Assembly: GCA_963920705.1 (NCBI GenBank)
Contig: OY987228.1
Span: 16,537,187 to 16,601,186 of the forward strand
From: Odiellus spinosus
Taxonomy: Eukaryota > Arthropoda > Arachnida > Opiliones > Phalangiidae
Direction of reading: 5' to 3'
Length of the DNA stretch: 64,000 nucleotides
The position numbers were made by a program, and so were the translations under genes. The notes beneath the pieces are model-generated. The model worked only from the letters and a program-made list of their open reading frames with translations. It was not told where the DNA came from and searched no databases. Below, piece after piece: positions 37,396 to 48,731 of the stretch; position 1 is the stretch's first letter, and every line of letters begins with the position of its first letter.

Positions 37396-37550
37396 GGATT
37401 AATTTTCTATAAAATTGATGCTTTTGGACTGGCGTAAGGGCGAAGGTCAAATTATTTTAGGCGTTATTGTTTTCAAGCTTTTGATATATGATTTCTTTAA
37501 CTAGATAATTTTATGTAACTATAAGTGATATATTGGGATCAGTCCCAACA

Positions 37551-37852
37551 GCTGGGAGTCGTGGCGAACTCCTGTAATCCAGCGACTTGGAAGCTAGAAT
37601 CGTTGAACGGTCTGAGGATGGGAATCCTACGGCTTATTGACCCGTGTCGATGGGATGTCCGCGCTAAGCCAGGCGTCAATATGGTGACCTCGGGGTAGCC
37701 CGTGGGTAACCAGGTTGTTCTAACGAGGAGTGAATCGGTCCAGGGCAGCAATGAAGCAGACTAAAGTTCCCGCGTCAAGCAATAGTGGGTTAGCGTTCGA
37801 GAGTGGGCTGTGAGTCATAGCCTAACCGATAATGGCCGAACTCGATTCTTTT
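37551..37852 (+). ncRNA. SRP (7SL) RNA gene, island copy 3, partly decayed
   Basis: It has A at nt 68 like island copy 1 but keeps A at nt 275, so this helix 5 pair is lost. Further changes are CGATGGGATG for CGATCGGATG, AGCAATAGTGGG for AGCAGTAGTGGG, and GTGAGTCA for GTGGGTCA, which breaks the TGACCC/GGGTCA helix. TTTT is present. It is at the decaying right border and is probably a weak or pseudo copy. Confidence 0.85.
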
Positions 37853-37889
37853 GATTTAATTTTCTATAAAATTTATACTTTTGGACTGG

Positions 37890-39040
37890 CTTTAATTTCG
37901 TGGAACTTATTTTCGTTTTAATTAAGGCAATTGGGAACCATCTCATTAGTGGGGGATAATTGGTTATTTATGTAATCTTATTTTCCAGGAGAAGAATTGA
38001 GTAAAACTTGGCCCCATTAGTTGCAAACTTCTAAGCTATTCCCACAGGGAATTAGAATTCGTGTTTCCGAATTTCTGTCTTACATAATCGAGTTTAAAAG
38101 AAGATAAGGCCCATCGCACACCTATCTAATTTGATTCTATTTTTGTATGATCGTCTATATTTATACAAGTTAAAATATTTTCATTTAAACAACAACTACA
38201 ATATTTATAGGGATTATTAAGTCAACTGGCAAGTATTTTTATTAGCTGCATAATTTATGCAATAAAACATTCAAGTACAACAAATATTTGCATCGAAACG
38301 TCTTTTTTAACTGAAAATAGCTTTTTAGAAAATTAAATCAAAAAGGTTTATCGCCGTCCACTTGGACCATTTCAGATCCGATAAACTATTGGATAAGAAT
38401 CACGATGCTCGCGAGATAAATAAAACAATCTTTTAATGCCGCTAAAATCTTTATATCGAATCTTAAAAAAATGGTGTGAAATAGGCTAACTCGTTAGGAC
38501 GAAAGAACGCGGTCGTTAGTGGCCGATTAACCATATGTAGGGAAAATTATTCCGATCGATGTATTTGCCTCTGGGAAGTCAGTTTTGTTCCCTTTCTCGC
38601 GAAGGAAATCCGAATGATCGATCTCTCCCCCTTCGACAAGTTCGCGCCATAACTTAGTTATGATGACGCGAAATGGGAAGCGGGGGAATAATTGGAAATT
38701 CAATCATTTCTCGAGCCCCAATTCTTCATTTGCGTGCCTTATGGCTTAGTTTTCCCCTCCCGCTCCGATTCGTCTTTATAGCATGGCCGCAATAACATAC
38801 TGTTAATTATAATAGCACCTCAAACTGCTTGTTTCGATTTTGCTTGACAATCGGCATTTCAATCTAAATACCCAAATTCTGTTGGAAATATGCTTTACAT
38901 ACATCTCGCGAGAATGTCAAAATTTGGCTTTCAACTTAACTAGAAGAAGGTATTTTCCCGGGCTTAAATCAATACTTTTACCCCAATATGTTTTCTCGAT
39001 AATCGCTCGACTGAATAAAAATATGAAATAAAAATAGTTT
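37890..39040. other. Non-coding stretch between 7SL island and CAGAGG element
   Basis: No gene or repeat is recognised. The base composition is ordinary for the window. Confidence 0.35.
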
Positions 39041-39047
39041 GTTACAC

Positions 39048-39465
39048 CAGAGGTATATAATAACCCCCTTCGGGGGGAAGTATGAAAGGTAGGCAAAATC
39101 GACGAAAAACAAGTGCCCGGCGTAAATCGCGGCGGATCGACACACCGCTTTACTCCCAAAAAATAGTTACACAATTTTGAACCTCACTAAATTTTCCCTA
39201 CGCACACTTCCGGAACTTGCGAGCTGAAGTCAACCTTCGACTCCATTTTAACAGACCGCCTGACTCCTGAGACAGGAAGTTCTAAACACAAATCGAGCCG
39301 TCTTGTTTATACAAAGACCATTTACTAGAGTAGCGACATTGAGAAGTCCAGCGCGAGCTAGTGCCCTAGATAGTCAGCAGCGGGCTCTTGTTGTTCGTGA
39401 TTTTTAGCATTGGTAGTATAGGGGCTTTCATACTTCCCCCCGAAGGGTGTTATTATATACCTCTG
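39048..39465. mobile_element. CAGAGG inverted-repeat element
   Basis: A 418-bp element with terminal inverted repeats starting CAGAGGTATATAATAA(C) and containing CCCTTCGGGGGGAAGTATGA. It is flanked by a perfect 7-bp duplication GTTACAC (39041-39047 and 39466-39472). The interior is richer in GC (GGCGGATCGACACACCGC) and has no transposase. The same duplication length and a CAGA(A/G)G end link it to the CAGAAG family, though the interiors are unrelated. Confidence 0.92.
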
Positions 39466-39472
39466 GTTACAC

Positions 39473-41473
39473 TCAATTGCATTTTTGGAATAGACCTGAA
39501 TTTCCATCAGGCCGTTTTACTGTTTGAATTTAAGCTCTTTTCCAAGACTGTATCTTAGCATAGGAGGTCTTTGAAATTGGTGAAATCAATATATCATAGG
39601 ACATATTTCGTTTACTGATTTAGAAATAATACGTTGTAAGGTTGGGAAATAATATCAGTGTTATGACGTCAATGCTCCAATATCCTTATCTCCAAATTTT
39701 ACTCTATCGCTTCTGAGCGAATGGACCGAAGAGAAACGAAGTGGAAAGTAAAGAAAGGGAACATTTTCCAACCCCTGAGTTTCTCGTCCCCTTTTGCGTA
39801 GTTTATTTAATATTTAACCTCTTTTGGACGCGCAACCTCGCGTGCCTTTTTCGACTTAAATTGTTTCTATTCGTGAGGCCGGCTTTGTTATTATATTTAC
39901 CGCCGCGCGTATAAGGCATTACCCAAAGGCGCCGTACTGACTCTCACTCCCCCTATTGTCTATTTCATCCAGAGTTAACAGCGTGTACGAACTTGAACTC
40001 CATTCTATCTCTATAAGAGATCAAATAGGTTTATACTTCGTACACAATACAGCTCCGCGGTCTAAACCCAATTATATCATCGACTATCCCTTTTACCTCG
40101 TTTATACCTGAAGTTGCCATAGCAACGAGTTTCATCTCGTCTCGCTATCTATCCAATAGTAGCGTTCCTATTGTAGATACTTCTATAAATGTCTAACGTT
40201 TTGTAAAAGTTTTACAAAATTGATAATATGGGAAGATTTACGAAATTAAATGTAATACTATTTCCCAACACTTTACGAAAAAACCCCGCCACAACAAACT
40301 ATTTGCGCTAAATAGAACCAAGACTATAAGTGCTGGGGAAAATTTAGTTATAGGTAGAATTAAATAAATATTAGAAAATAGCTAAAAAAAGCAAAGTGTG
40401 ATTGGGATTGGGATCGTAGAATTGTTTATTTAATCTCGGTTTCTCTTCCAACTGTTTTTATTGTTATTTTCATATATATTTTATTCCTTATTTCGGGTTT
40501 CGCTACGACTATAGGTGTGTATATATTTTTAATATGGACCAACAAAATAGCCAACGCTAAAAGAGACAATCTAGGTTTTTTTTTCGCTACATTTATCGCC
40601 GATTTATTACCGTTATCTTTCGCTTTTCTCGCTCTCTGCAAATTGATATTTTGGAGCTAAACTGCCTTAAGTGCCAAAAATGATGTAGAAATCACGTATA
40701 CTAAGTTTAAAGTGTTTTGAGATTAAAATTAAGTTCATTAAATCTTCAGTTTATACCCGAAAGCATCCCTAATTAGCTTTTATCAATGAACATTGAGGAA
40801 AACTATTTTTTAATTTTAGAAAACAAATTAAATTGCAGTAAAAATTTGTATTTATCATATAAATAAATCATATAAATAAATTAATTAATTCGTTACCAGT
40901 TTAGAAAAAGGGATTACGAGGTCACTTCTTGATAAATCTATGAAAGTAATTGCCTTATACATTAAAGAATGAGCTGGAAGAGAAATTATAAATATATCCA
41001 ATGCTTTACTATACTTTCGCTCTAAATGATAAAATGTATTTTCCAACGTTTTTATCTCGAGAAAAGTCACAAAGTGCCATCATAATCGCTTCCTGGCCAC
41101 ATTTTCCTCCTCTCCAAAATAACCCCTAATTATATCTCGATTCCCAACTCTTTTTATCGCCCATTAAATAATCCGTATAAAATCTTATATTGGGCTCAAC
41201 GCCTGTAGAAGTGTTCCAAGTGTCGGGCGTTGGTGTACGAGAGGAAGCCAACACGTAGGGTTAAATAATATCACGTATTTTCAATATTACCCCGGTAGAA
41301 ATGGTCTAGCCAATGCACTTTGGTTCCTCCGCCATTAAATCAGTTCCAAATTAAATCGGACTAGAATTTTCAGAAAGATCTTTAAAAATGACTCATAAAA
41401 TTACCGCAATATTTTATAAACGCCATCTTCTATGGTCGAATTTGTGTGCTGAATTTTAAATATTACATTATCC
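39473..41473. other. Non-coding stretch
   Basis: No gene is recognised. At 41190-41250, ACGCCTGTAGAAGTGTTCC with a following CGTTGGTGT resembles 5783-5825, a possible old dispersed repeat. At 40858-40890 there is a short ATAAATCAT direct repeat. Confidence 0.35.
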
Positions 41474-42057
41474 CTTTAAAGGGAGAATGCAACCTACTAA
41501 CAAGTGATTTTTTTATCGATTCTTTATCTTTTAAATAGGATTAATCCACCAATAAAAAGTTAACAAAGCAAATATTAAACTAGAAATAAATTTAAAACTT
41601 ATCCGGAAAATAGGCTTAGCGGGATTAAGGGAGATCCTGAGTTTCCTCCGTGTAAGGTCTAGCAACCAATAGGCTTATCGTTCACGCGACATCTCCACGA
41701 GAATTCCAATCGATTGGTCGCTAGACCTTATCAAGAAGGATCAGATAAGGAGAGGAAAAGAGGGAACGGCGCTGCTCCTACTGCGTCGGCCTAAACTCCC
41801 ACTCTGGGAGAACGGGGGACAGACGGGGGTAGAGATGCTTCGTGGTAAATTGTTGTCACGTGGGTAAAACGAATCCTTTATGAGACGCGCTAGCTAGCGA
41901 CCACGTGACAACAGTTTACCTCGAGAATTTCCTATCCCCCTTTCTTTATTTCTAGTTTAATATTTGTTCGTAAATATTTTCACTAGTGGATTAGGCCTAT
42001 TTAAACAATAATGATAAAGAAAATCACTTGTTGTTAGGTTGCATTCTCACTCTAAAG
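41474..42057. mobile_element. CTTTAAAG inverted-repeat element with nested insertions
   Basis: Inverted arms of about 115 bp (41474-41591 and 41944-42057) share AGAATGCAACCTA, ACAAGTGATTTT, TTTAAATAGG, TAATCCAC and AATATTAAACTAGAAATAAA. Between them lie an 18-bp inverted pair (41653-41670 and 41713-41730, 17 of 18 matching, both containing TAAGGTCTAGC) and a truncated GC-rich element. This is a nest of non-autonomous elements. Confidence 0.75.
41731..41943 (-). mobile_element. GC-rich inverted-repeat element, truncated copy
   Basis: This matches 32543-32824 in reverse orientation, from TCAAGAAGGATCAGAT through CGCTAGCTAGCGACCACG to TTCCTATCCCCC, and lacks the last 60-70 bp including one terminal repeat. 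It is inserted within the 41474 element. Confidence 0.8.
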
Positions 42058-45000
42058 TGAAATCAATATCTTAGTGCTGATCTTTCAGCTCGTAACAAAT
42101 CCCTATTTAAGCGTGTTTCAAGGTCTCAATTTTCAAAGAAAAGGCGGCCGGATATTGATACCGAGCCCAAAAGTTGTGAAAATGATTCCTATTTTTGGGC
42201 TCGACTATAATGAAAACGTTAGGTTAGGGTTTTTAGGCGCCAATAAAGGGGTCAAATCAATGGTAATTTGTCCTAGCCAGACAAGGCTTATTGCGGGATC
42301 AAAGCCACAGAAACTTTTGAGATAAATTCACTCATCAATCACGCTAAAGTGGTTTTAGGGCTTTATCCTTTTTGCGTCACCGTTTACCTTACCCCGTAAA
42401 CGGCCTTCGCTCTGATAAGCTATTGCCTCTTTTTTTCTGATCATGGCTTTTTATGGGTGGTTCGATCCCTCCTCTACGATTAATACGTCACTTTGCATGG
42501 ATCGTTCCCTTTTATTATCTGGTAGAAAATTGAATAAAATCAATTTTCAATACCTTTTTAAATAAATGAAGTTGTTAACTTTGTTACAGCGTAATAATGT
42601 TTTATTTTAAATAAAACCGAACAAATACCGACCATTGCTAGTGACCATTGTGGGCTTACTTTGTGGACATTATTTTTTAAACTAGAGATGTCTTGGGTTT
42701 GGCTATTCAAATTAGTGCATAAATAACACATTAATTTATGATCCAGATTGTAATATATTGAAAGATTTGATGATTTGAAATGAAGTACTCTTCAATTTAA
42801 AATCAATTTTCATTTTCGTTACATGGTAATCGAAACTGCAAATATATCTGAATAGAACGGAACTAAAATTAACTTCAATTTTAAATCAATTTGAATTTCG
42901 ATTCCAGAAACGTTCAATCAATATTGTATTAACAAAATCAACAGTTTTGTAAAACATTATCTATCACTCAGAAATTCCACGCTTGAATTAATTATAACTT
43001 ACCATACGTAACAAAGTTACAAGTTTTTTTTATTTTATAAGGTTGCCCAATAAAATGTATACATTTAAAAATTTTTTACACAATCATTTTAATTACACAG
43101 AGTAACATTTCTTTAAAAAAAAAATTCGAAAAAGGAAGAAGGGTATTGGAAATAATTTCTCTTAGTTTTATTTTGTAAAAGAATACTCACATCGAGCCTT
43201 CGTGCTTTTCTTTCTTTCAATTTTGCGCCAGGGGATTTTTTTTTTTTTTTTTTTTTTTAGTTTCTTCTTGTCGCTAGTAAATCGTAATGAATGAAGCTAG
43301 TTTTCATCCTGTACCCTTGCTTCTTTAAATTGCCTATATATAGAAAAGAAGCTATATAGATCCATCGAAGGAAGACGTCGGTTAGCTCTCTGGTCGTTTT
43401 TAACGAGAATATCGTCTCCGGATTGCCCCTCCTTCTCTTCTCCTTTTTAAGCCTTACTTTCCGAGAAGAAGGTTTCATTAGGCCTGTTTCTGAGCAGACA
43501 TTGTCTCTCGGGAGTTGCTGAGAACTCTTTCTCTCTGTTTTCTTGCTCCTGTATTTTGCACTCCACGACTCTGATCGCTCTTCTGGTGCTAGATAAAGAC
43601 GAACTATCTCTACAACATATAGCTAGGGCAGGGTATTGAAGAATAGTCAAGGGATCAACCATTCGTGTAATTCGCTGTACATGTACACTGAGCTACGTTC
43701 ACACTTTGAAACCATTTACAAAACGTTTTGAAGGATCAAATCGACTATTCGAGATATTATTTGTATTTCTTATTCAAAGATCTACACTGATGACCCCGAA
43801 ATTATACGATTTGACCTTTGCGAAACGGTTAAAAACAGTTTCTGAGTTTCTAGTGTGAACGCGGCTTAAATGGTACATCTTTCTGTAATATTTTTGATTT
43901 GCAGAGAATTTTAATTATTTTCTAAAATGTATAGAGAACGAATCATGTGCACGTCAGTTAAAAGTAACTTCTTACGAGAGGTGGTGAGTTTTACTTCTTC
44001 TAAGTTCAACCTATGATCAGCCCTAATTATTCAAATTAGCAGAAAACTGAAGAACATATTCCCTTTACACCCAAATATCAACAAGCATAGAATAGAAAAA
44101 AAAATATTTCTTTCATTTGTAATTTTTCAAATATAAAACCTAAAAAATGCTTGTTTAATTGCATTTCGGTCTAGTTCTGATATTTCGCTTTGATTTTCAC
44201 CACCTCTGTTTGTGGCAGACTACTATTGTAGGGAAAACCCTAAAAACGGTACTCCCAATTCTGAAGGATTCCTTCGTCTCATTCTGCAATTGAAAGGCCG
44301 GCGGGCAAAGCGAAATTGGGAATCGCGTAGGGTGGGTTTTTTTGGATGACCACCATAGATATACACGTTGCTTGTTCCCCTTCAAAACTATAACTATAAA
44401 GGTTCCCTTCTTCAACTCTTCTCTCGACTGTGGTGTGTCAAAACCCCCCTTATCTCCGTTTAAAAGAGGCACTTGTCACAGCCACACTTAAAGTATATAT
44501 CGTGCCTTTAAGTTGATAGGAAGCCGAGGAGCTCGTTTTTGGGAAAATGGAACGGACGAGAGTTATATACGTTGCCAACTTGTATACAATTTTCCCGAAG
44601 GGGAAATATTTGTTGAGAATCAAGCACCGCAGCTATTTCGCAAATGTTATACAATCCTTATATAATATTTTGTCGCTAGTTTTTTTTTTTTTTTATAAAA
44701 ATCGATCAAACAGTTGGTTTAAAACATTTTTTAAAGGACAAATCTCGTTTAAATTCACGTTATTGACTATGATTAAAAGATTTTCAAATAAAACCAAAAA
44801 AAGACCTTTAATTGAGGCAAATTATTCCATACATTGTAACGAAGTTACTAATTAATTTTAAAATTTAACTAAAAGTTTGTTAATTCGTCTCAATTTTCTT
44901 TTTTGGCATAAACTGGAAATATTTTAGTACATTTATAAAAAATACATAAGCTATACATTTACGCCAAGCGCGTTGGAAAGGTTTCCAAAGTCTTGCAATT

Positions 45001-45273
45001 GTCCGATCCCTCGTATTTAGTAAATACTTATTTGTTAGGAAAAACGTGAATTGTAAAATCAGACTTGTCCTTTTAAAATTTAGCGTGTAACGGCCAATAT
45101 AGAAAAGCAAATTCTGTGTATGTAAAAATAAACCTTAGACGGTTTTCCCAGACTTTCGGTTGAAACAGTTGTGAATGTGAATATTGACTGAACAAGATGG
45201 CTAAGCACATATTTATAGCTACACCAATTACACTTCAAACCAATGTCTGACTTTTTGTTTGTAAAACTTTTCA
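42058..45273. other. Non-coding stretch
   Basis: It includes the GTTCACAC element at 43691 and a T-tract at 43236-43258. Open frames at 42074 (+), 43257-43662 (-) and 44197-44472 (-) lie in slightly GC-richer DNA but encode nothing I recognise and show no clear splice signals in phase. I leave them uncalled. Confidence 0.35.
43691..43866. mobile_element. GTTCACAC-type element, copy d
   Basis: A 176-bp element with ends AGCTACGTTCACACTTTG and (reverse complement) AGCCGCGTTCACACTAG. The interior resembles the 1206 copy: GACCTTT, GAAACGG and AAAACAGTTT. Confidence 0.75.
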
Positions 45274-45417
45274 TTTGTCCGACTCGTCGTTGTGTCCCAC
45301 TCGTCGTTGTGTCCCACTCGGCGTTGTGTCCGACTCGACCTTCTGTCCGACTCGGCGATCTGTCCGACTCGACCTTCTGTCCGACTCGGCGATCTGTCCG
45401 ACTCGGCGTCCTGTCGG
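45274..45417 (+). repeat. 17-bp minisatellite, about 8.5 units
   Basis: The unit is TCTGTCCGACTCGGCGA with variants CGTCG, CGACC and CGGCG. Later units alternate between two variants (CGACCT and CGGCGA), a 34-bp higher-order period. It is clearly richer in GC than its surroundings. A 68-codon open frame across it is a by-product of the repeat. Confidence 0.9.
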
Positions 45418-45527
45418 TAAAAATAATTTCAACCTATGAAAATCGATAAAAAATCATTTCAACCTATTAAAATTGGTAAAAATTAATTTCAACCGATAAA
45501 AATCGATAAAAATTAATTTCAACCGTT
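45418..45527 (+). repeat. 30-bp minisatellite, about 3.6 units
   Basis: It directly follows the 17-bp array. Units read TAAAAATTAATTTCAACCGA followed by TAAAAATCGA. Confidence 0.85.
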
Positions 45528-47054
45528 AGACTTAGTTATTTGGAGCAAATTTAGTCCTAGATAATGGATTTATATTATTACCGTACGTCAAAGTACATTA
45601 AAAAATTAACAAAATGCAGCAGCGCAAGGTTTTAAAACCTTCATTAATCATCGCTTTCACGTGTGTTATGTACATAGGGATTCCCCAAAAACCCATGTAC
45701 TTTGAATATATTTTTATATGAACTATAGCTTTTAAAACTTTATATCTTAACAAAATTGGAATAATCTTACTATAAACTTTAATACAATATAACAACAACG
45801 AGGAGTTTTACGACGAGACAGTACTTAAACACCTTATCCCTTAGTCTTTTACCTAAAACGCTTTTTTTTTTTTTCTTTCATAATTTTATGATCCTTATCA
45901 TTTTTGTATTCCGCTCATTTTCGTCCCAAATTTGAAAAGATTTTTGGCTAGCGGGAAGTTAGAAGATCTTTTCAGTTGGAGAATGCGACACCTCTAAACC
46001 TACTTCCCTCTCTTTCTATGAAGTTTGAGTTCTTGAATTTAGTTAAGTCGTAGCTCTTGGCGTACTGACATCTTTCTCTGAATAGCAGGAGGTTTCAAGG
46101 TATATTTTTGAAGTCTAGAGACGAAAGAAGATTCGAATATATAGAGTAAAGGGGAGCGATTTATGGCTAGCTAGGAACACTTGGCATTTTTACGACAATG
46201 CCGTTTACTTCGGGAATGAAAAATATCCACTAGCCGCTTCGTATATAAGAAGGCTTAAGCCTTAAGGCGGCAGTTACATAATGTATAGAGATTTTGAAGG
46301 AAAAAAAAAAGAAGAAAAAAGCTTACCCGTAGGGCGACTATAGACAACCAGAATTTGACAGAGTTTTGAAAGACTCGGGCCACTTGGGGGCACGATATCT
46401 TCGCTTAAATGACAGCTTAAACTTCTGATATATTATCGTGGATAAGTTTTGAAGGTCCCTGAATTTAGTACGCGGATTTTAGTTAAGTAACCCTATGCGA
46501 AACTTCAAAAGGTCAACTTAGCCTTGACCCAAACCCCAGTACCGTCTTGCTTGGACTAGAGTGTATTTTATCGCCCCAACAATGTTTTAGTGATATTTCT
46601 ATAAATTTCGCTTGGATTTAAGTTAAATTTATAGCGGATCACTGCATTGTATTACGACAGATTTTAAATTAGATTTTAATCTTAGTATTTTTATACCATA
46701 TGTAGTAGGAAACTTGGCTCACTGCGCTTATCTTAACTGAACTTAATCAATGTTTTTTGGTTGTATCAAGTCAAACCCAAAAAAAAACTCTTAGGAGAAA
46801 TGTTTTAATTAGAAACAAATGTCTATCAAAGGCAGAGTGAGCTTGTTTTGATTGATCATTGCATCTGTAGCCAGATATTTATTTTTGTGACGACCAATCA
46901 ACGCGCGCTTTCAAAGTGAATAGATTTTTCTCATATTAACCGGAATTATGCCATAAAGCAGATGACTTTCCCAAAGATTTTATATTTCCTAGCTTTCTAT
47001 ACGAAAAAAAGAATTTTCGAAAGAATCTCGGCCGACGAAAATGATAATTTTTTT

Positions 47055-47087
<33 letters not shown>

Positions 47088-47664
47088 CGGGGCGAGGGAG
47101 TCGTTTCTTCGTTTTTACTTTTGATTAGGTTTTAACGCACGGGATAAATAATTCATACAAAAAGCTAAAAAAAAAGCCATAAAGAGTCTCATCCTCTTTC
47201 CTCTTCCACGCTTCGACTCTCACATCCCGGGCGAGAACCATTTCTTTTATTACGTCTATTTCTCCAATCGCACTATACATGTATAGTGAAAATACAATAA
47301 GCCAATTCCGTGGGCTTTTCTTCGCAGAAATGGGAAAACATCGAGGTATTTCTTCTCCGATTTCCGAGGGAGGAAATTTCTTTTAGAATACGAATGACGG
47401 AAATGAAAAACTCCCTTCTCCCAGTATCAGGAGTTTCCTAAAAAACCGTAGAGATCAATTTTCCCTTTAGCCTATCTAATGGATTGGCAACAGATGGTTT
47501 ATGTAGATCAAAATTTTCTCCATCCTTTTACCATAAGTCTATTATTATCTCTAAGTAGCCAAAAAATTACATTTCTATCGGATATCTATATCTACGAAAC
47601 GTTTCGTCAATACCAGCGCCGCTGGACGAGTGACAAGGCAAAATAAACCTGTTTAATTTGTTTA
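45528..47664. other. Non-coding stretch
   Basis: No gene is recognised. There is a tract of 31 T at 47057-47087 and a purine run at about 46299-46320. Confidence 0.35.
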
Positions 47665-47790
47665 TGGACATGAACATAAGAGCAAATTAAAATACGAGCA
47701 TATGAACGTATGACATATGAACATATGATCATATCACATAGGAACATTTATGATCATATGAAAATATGAGCAAATGAAACAAACATTATT
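47665..47790. repeat. CATATGA-rich degenerate tandem tract
   Basis: Loose repeats of GAACATATGA, GAGCATATGA and GATCATATGA occur up to the start of the 7SL array. They abut the array's first promoter. Confidence 0.65.
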
Positions 47791-47817
47791 AGTGATATAT
47801 TTGGATGACTCGCATTA

Positions 47818-48119
47818 GCTGGGAGTCGTGGCGAACTCCTGTAATGCAGCGTCTTGGAAGCTTGAATCGTTGAACGGTCTGAGGTTGGGAATCCTATGGC
47901 TCATTGACCCGTGTAGATCGGATGTCCGCGCTAAGCCAGGCGTCAATATGGTGACCTCGGGGTAGACCGTGGGTAACCAGGTTGTTCTAACGAGGAGCGA
48001 ATCGGTCCAGGGCAGAAATGAAGCAGACCAAAGTTCCCGCGTCTAGCAGTAGTGGGTTAGCGTTCGAGAGCGGGCTGTGGGTCATAGCCTAACCGATAAT
48101 GGCCGAACTCGATTCTTTT
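47818..48119 (+). ncRNA. 7SL RNA gene, array copy 1 (border copy)
   Basis: First gene of the main array. CCAGC of helix 2 reads GCAGC, and helix 6 GTAGCCC reads GTAGACC, so both stems are weakened. The helix 8 loop is GAAA. TTTT is intact. It is likely a decayed border member. Confidence 0.85.
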
Positions 48120-48252
48120 GGATTAATTTTCTATAAAATTGATGCTTTTGGACTGGCGTAAGGGCGAAGGTCAAATTATTTTAGGCGTTATTGTTTTCAA
48201 GCTTTTGATATATGATTTCTTTAACAAGATAATTTTATGTAACTATAAGTGA

Positions 48253-48258
48253 TATATT
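48253..48258 (+). promoter_or_regulatory. TATA-like box of 7SL unit (representative)
   Basis: TATATT lies 22 to 17 bp upstream of the predicted 5' end (48275) and is present before every copy. It is followed in many units by the palindrome TTGGGATCAGTCCCAA (48257-48272), which other units break, so the palindrome itself is not strictly required. An upstream TATA-like element fits Pol III genes of the 7SL type. Confidence 0.6.
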
Positions 48259-48274
48259 GGGATCAGTCCCAACA

Positions 48275-48576
48275 GCTGGGAGTCGTGGCGAACTCCTGTA
48301 ATCCAGCGACTTGGAAGCTAGAATCGTTGAACGGTCTGAGGTTGGGAATCCTATGGCTCATTGACCTGTGTAGATCGGATGTCCGTGCTAAGCCAGGCGT
48401 CAATATGGAGACCTCGGGGTAGCCCGTGGGTAACCAGGTTGTTCTAACGAGGAGCGAATCGGTCCAGGGCAGAAATGAAGCAGACTAAAGTTCCCGCGTC
48501 TAGCAGTAGTGGGTTAGCGTTCGAGAGCGGGCTGTGGGTCATAGCCTAACCGATAATGGCCGAACTCGATTCTTTT
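48275..48576 (+). ncRNA. 7SL RNA gene, array copy 2
   Basis: Type B variants: GTCCGTGC for GTCCGCGC, and ATGGAGACC for ATGGTGACC. GACCTGTG replaces GACCCGTG, leaving a G-U pair in helix 5. GAAA loop. Confidence 0.93.
48573..48576 (+). terminator. Pol III terminator of 7SL unit (representative)
   Basis: TTTT directly follows the closing GAATCG/CGATTC stem of helix 5. It is present in all full copies except those at 52388, 53302, 59242, 60156 and 62897, where it is CTTT. A second TTTT (in TTAATTTTC) lies about 10 bp further. Confidence 0.8.
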
Positions 48577-48731
48577 GGATTAATTTTCTATAAAATTGAT
48601 GCTTTTGGACTGGCGTAAGGGCGAAGGTCAAATTATTTTAGGCGTTATTGTTTTCAAGCTTTTGATATATGATTTCTTTAACTAGATAATTTTATGTAAC
48701 TATAAGTGATATATTGGGATCAGTCCCAACA

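Larger units (their letters stand above)
36545..37890 (+). repeat. Three-copy 7SL island, 457-bp units
   Basis: Three tandem units of exactly 457 bp, same orientation and spacer as the main array 9.9 kb to the right. The outer borders are diverged: the left spacer (36552-36636) is a degenerate form of the array spacer, and homology ends about 37 bp after the third terminator. The two inner spacers are essentially identical to main-array spacers, so the island has exchanged sequence with the main array or separated from it recently. Confidence 0.95.

Noticed and set aside
36634-37751. Minus-strand open frames of 67-70 codons beginning MLPWTDSLL, and similar ones at 49265, 56446, 63299 and 63756
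   Set aside because: They are exactly antisense to the 7SL RNA genes and repeat with the array; frame is lost in many copies by small changes.
43257-43662. Two overlapping minus-strand frames of 71-73 codons in GC-richer DNA
   Set aside because: No domain recognised and no clear acceptor or donor in phase; kept uncalled although an unrecognised exon cannot be excluded.
45243-45449. 68-codon frame with repeated SVRLG-like motifs
   Set aside because: It is a translation of the 17-bp minisatellite; 17 is not a multiple of 3, so the protein pattern is a by-product.
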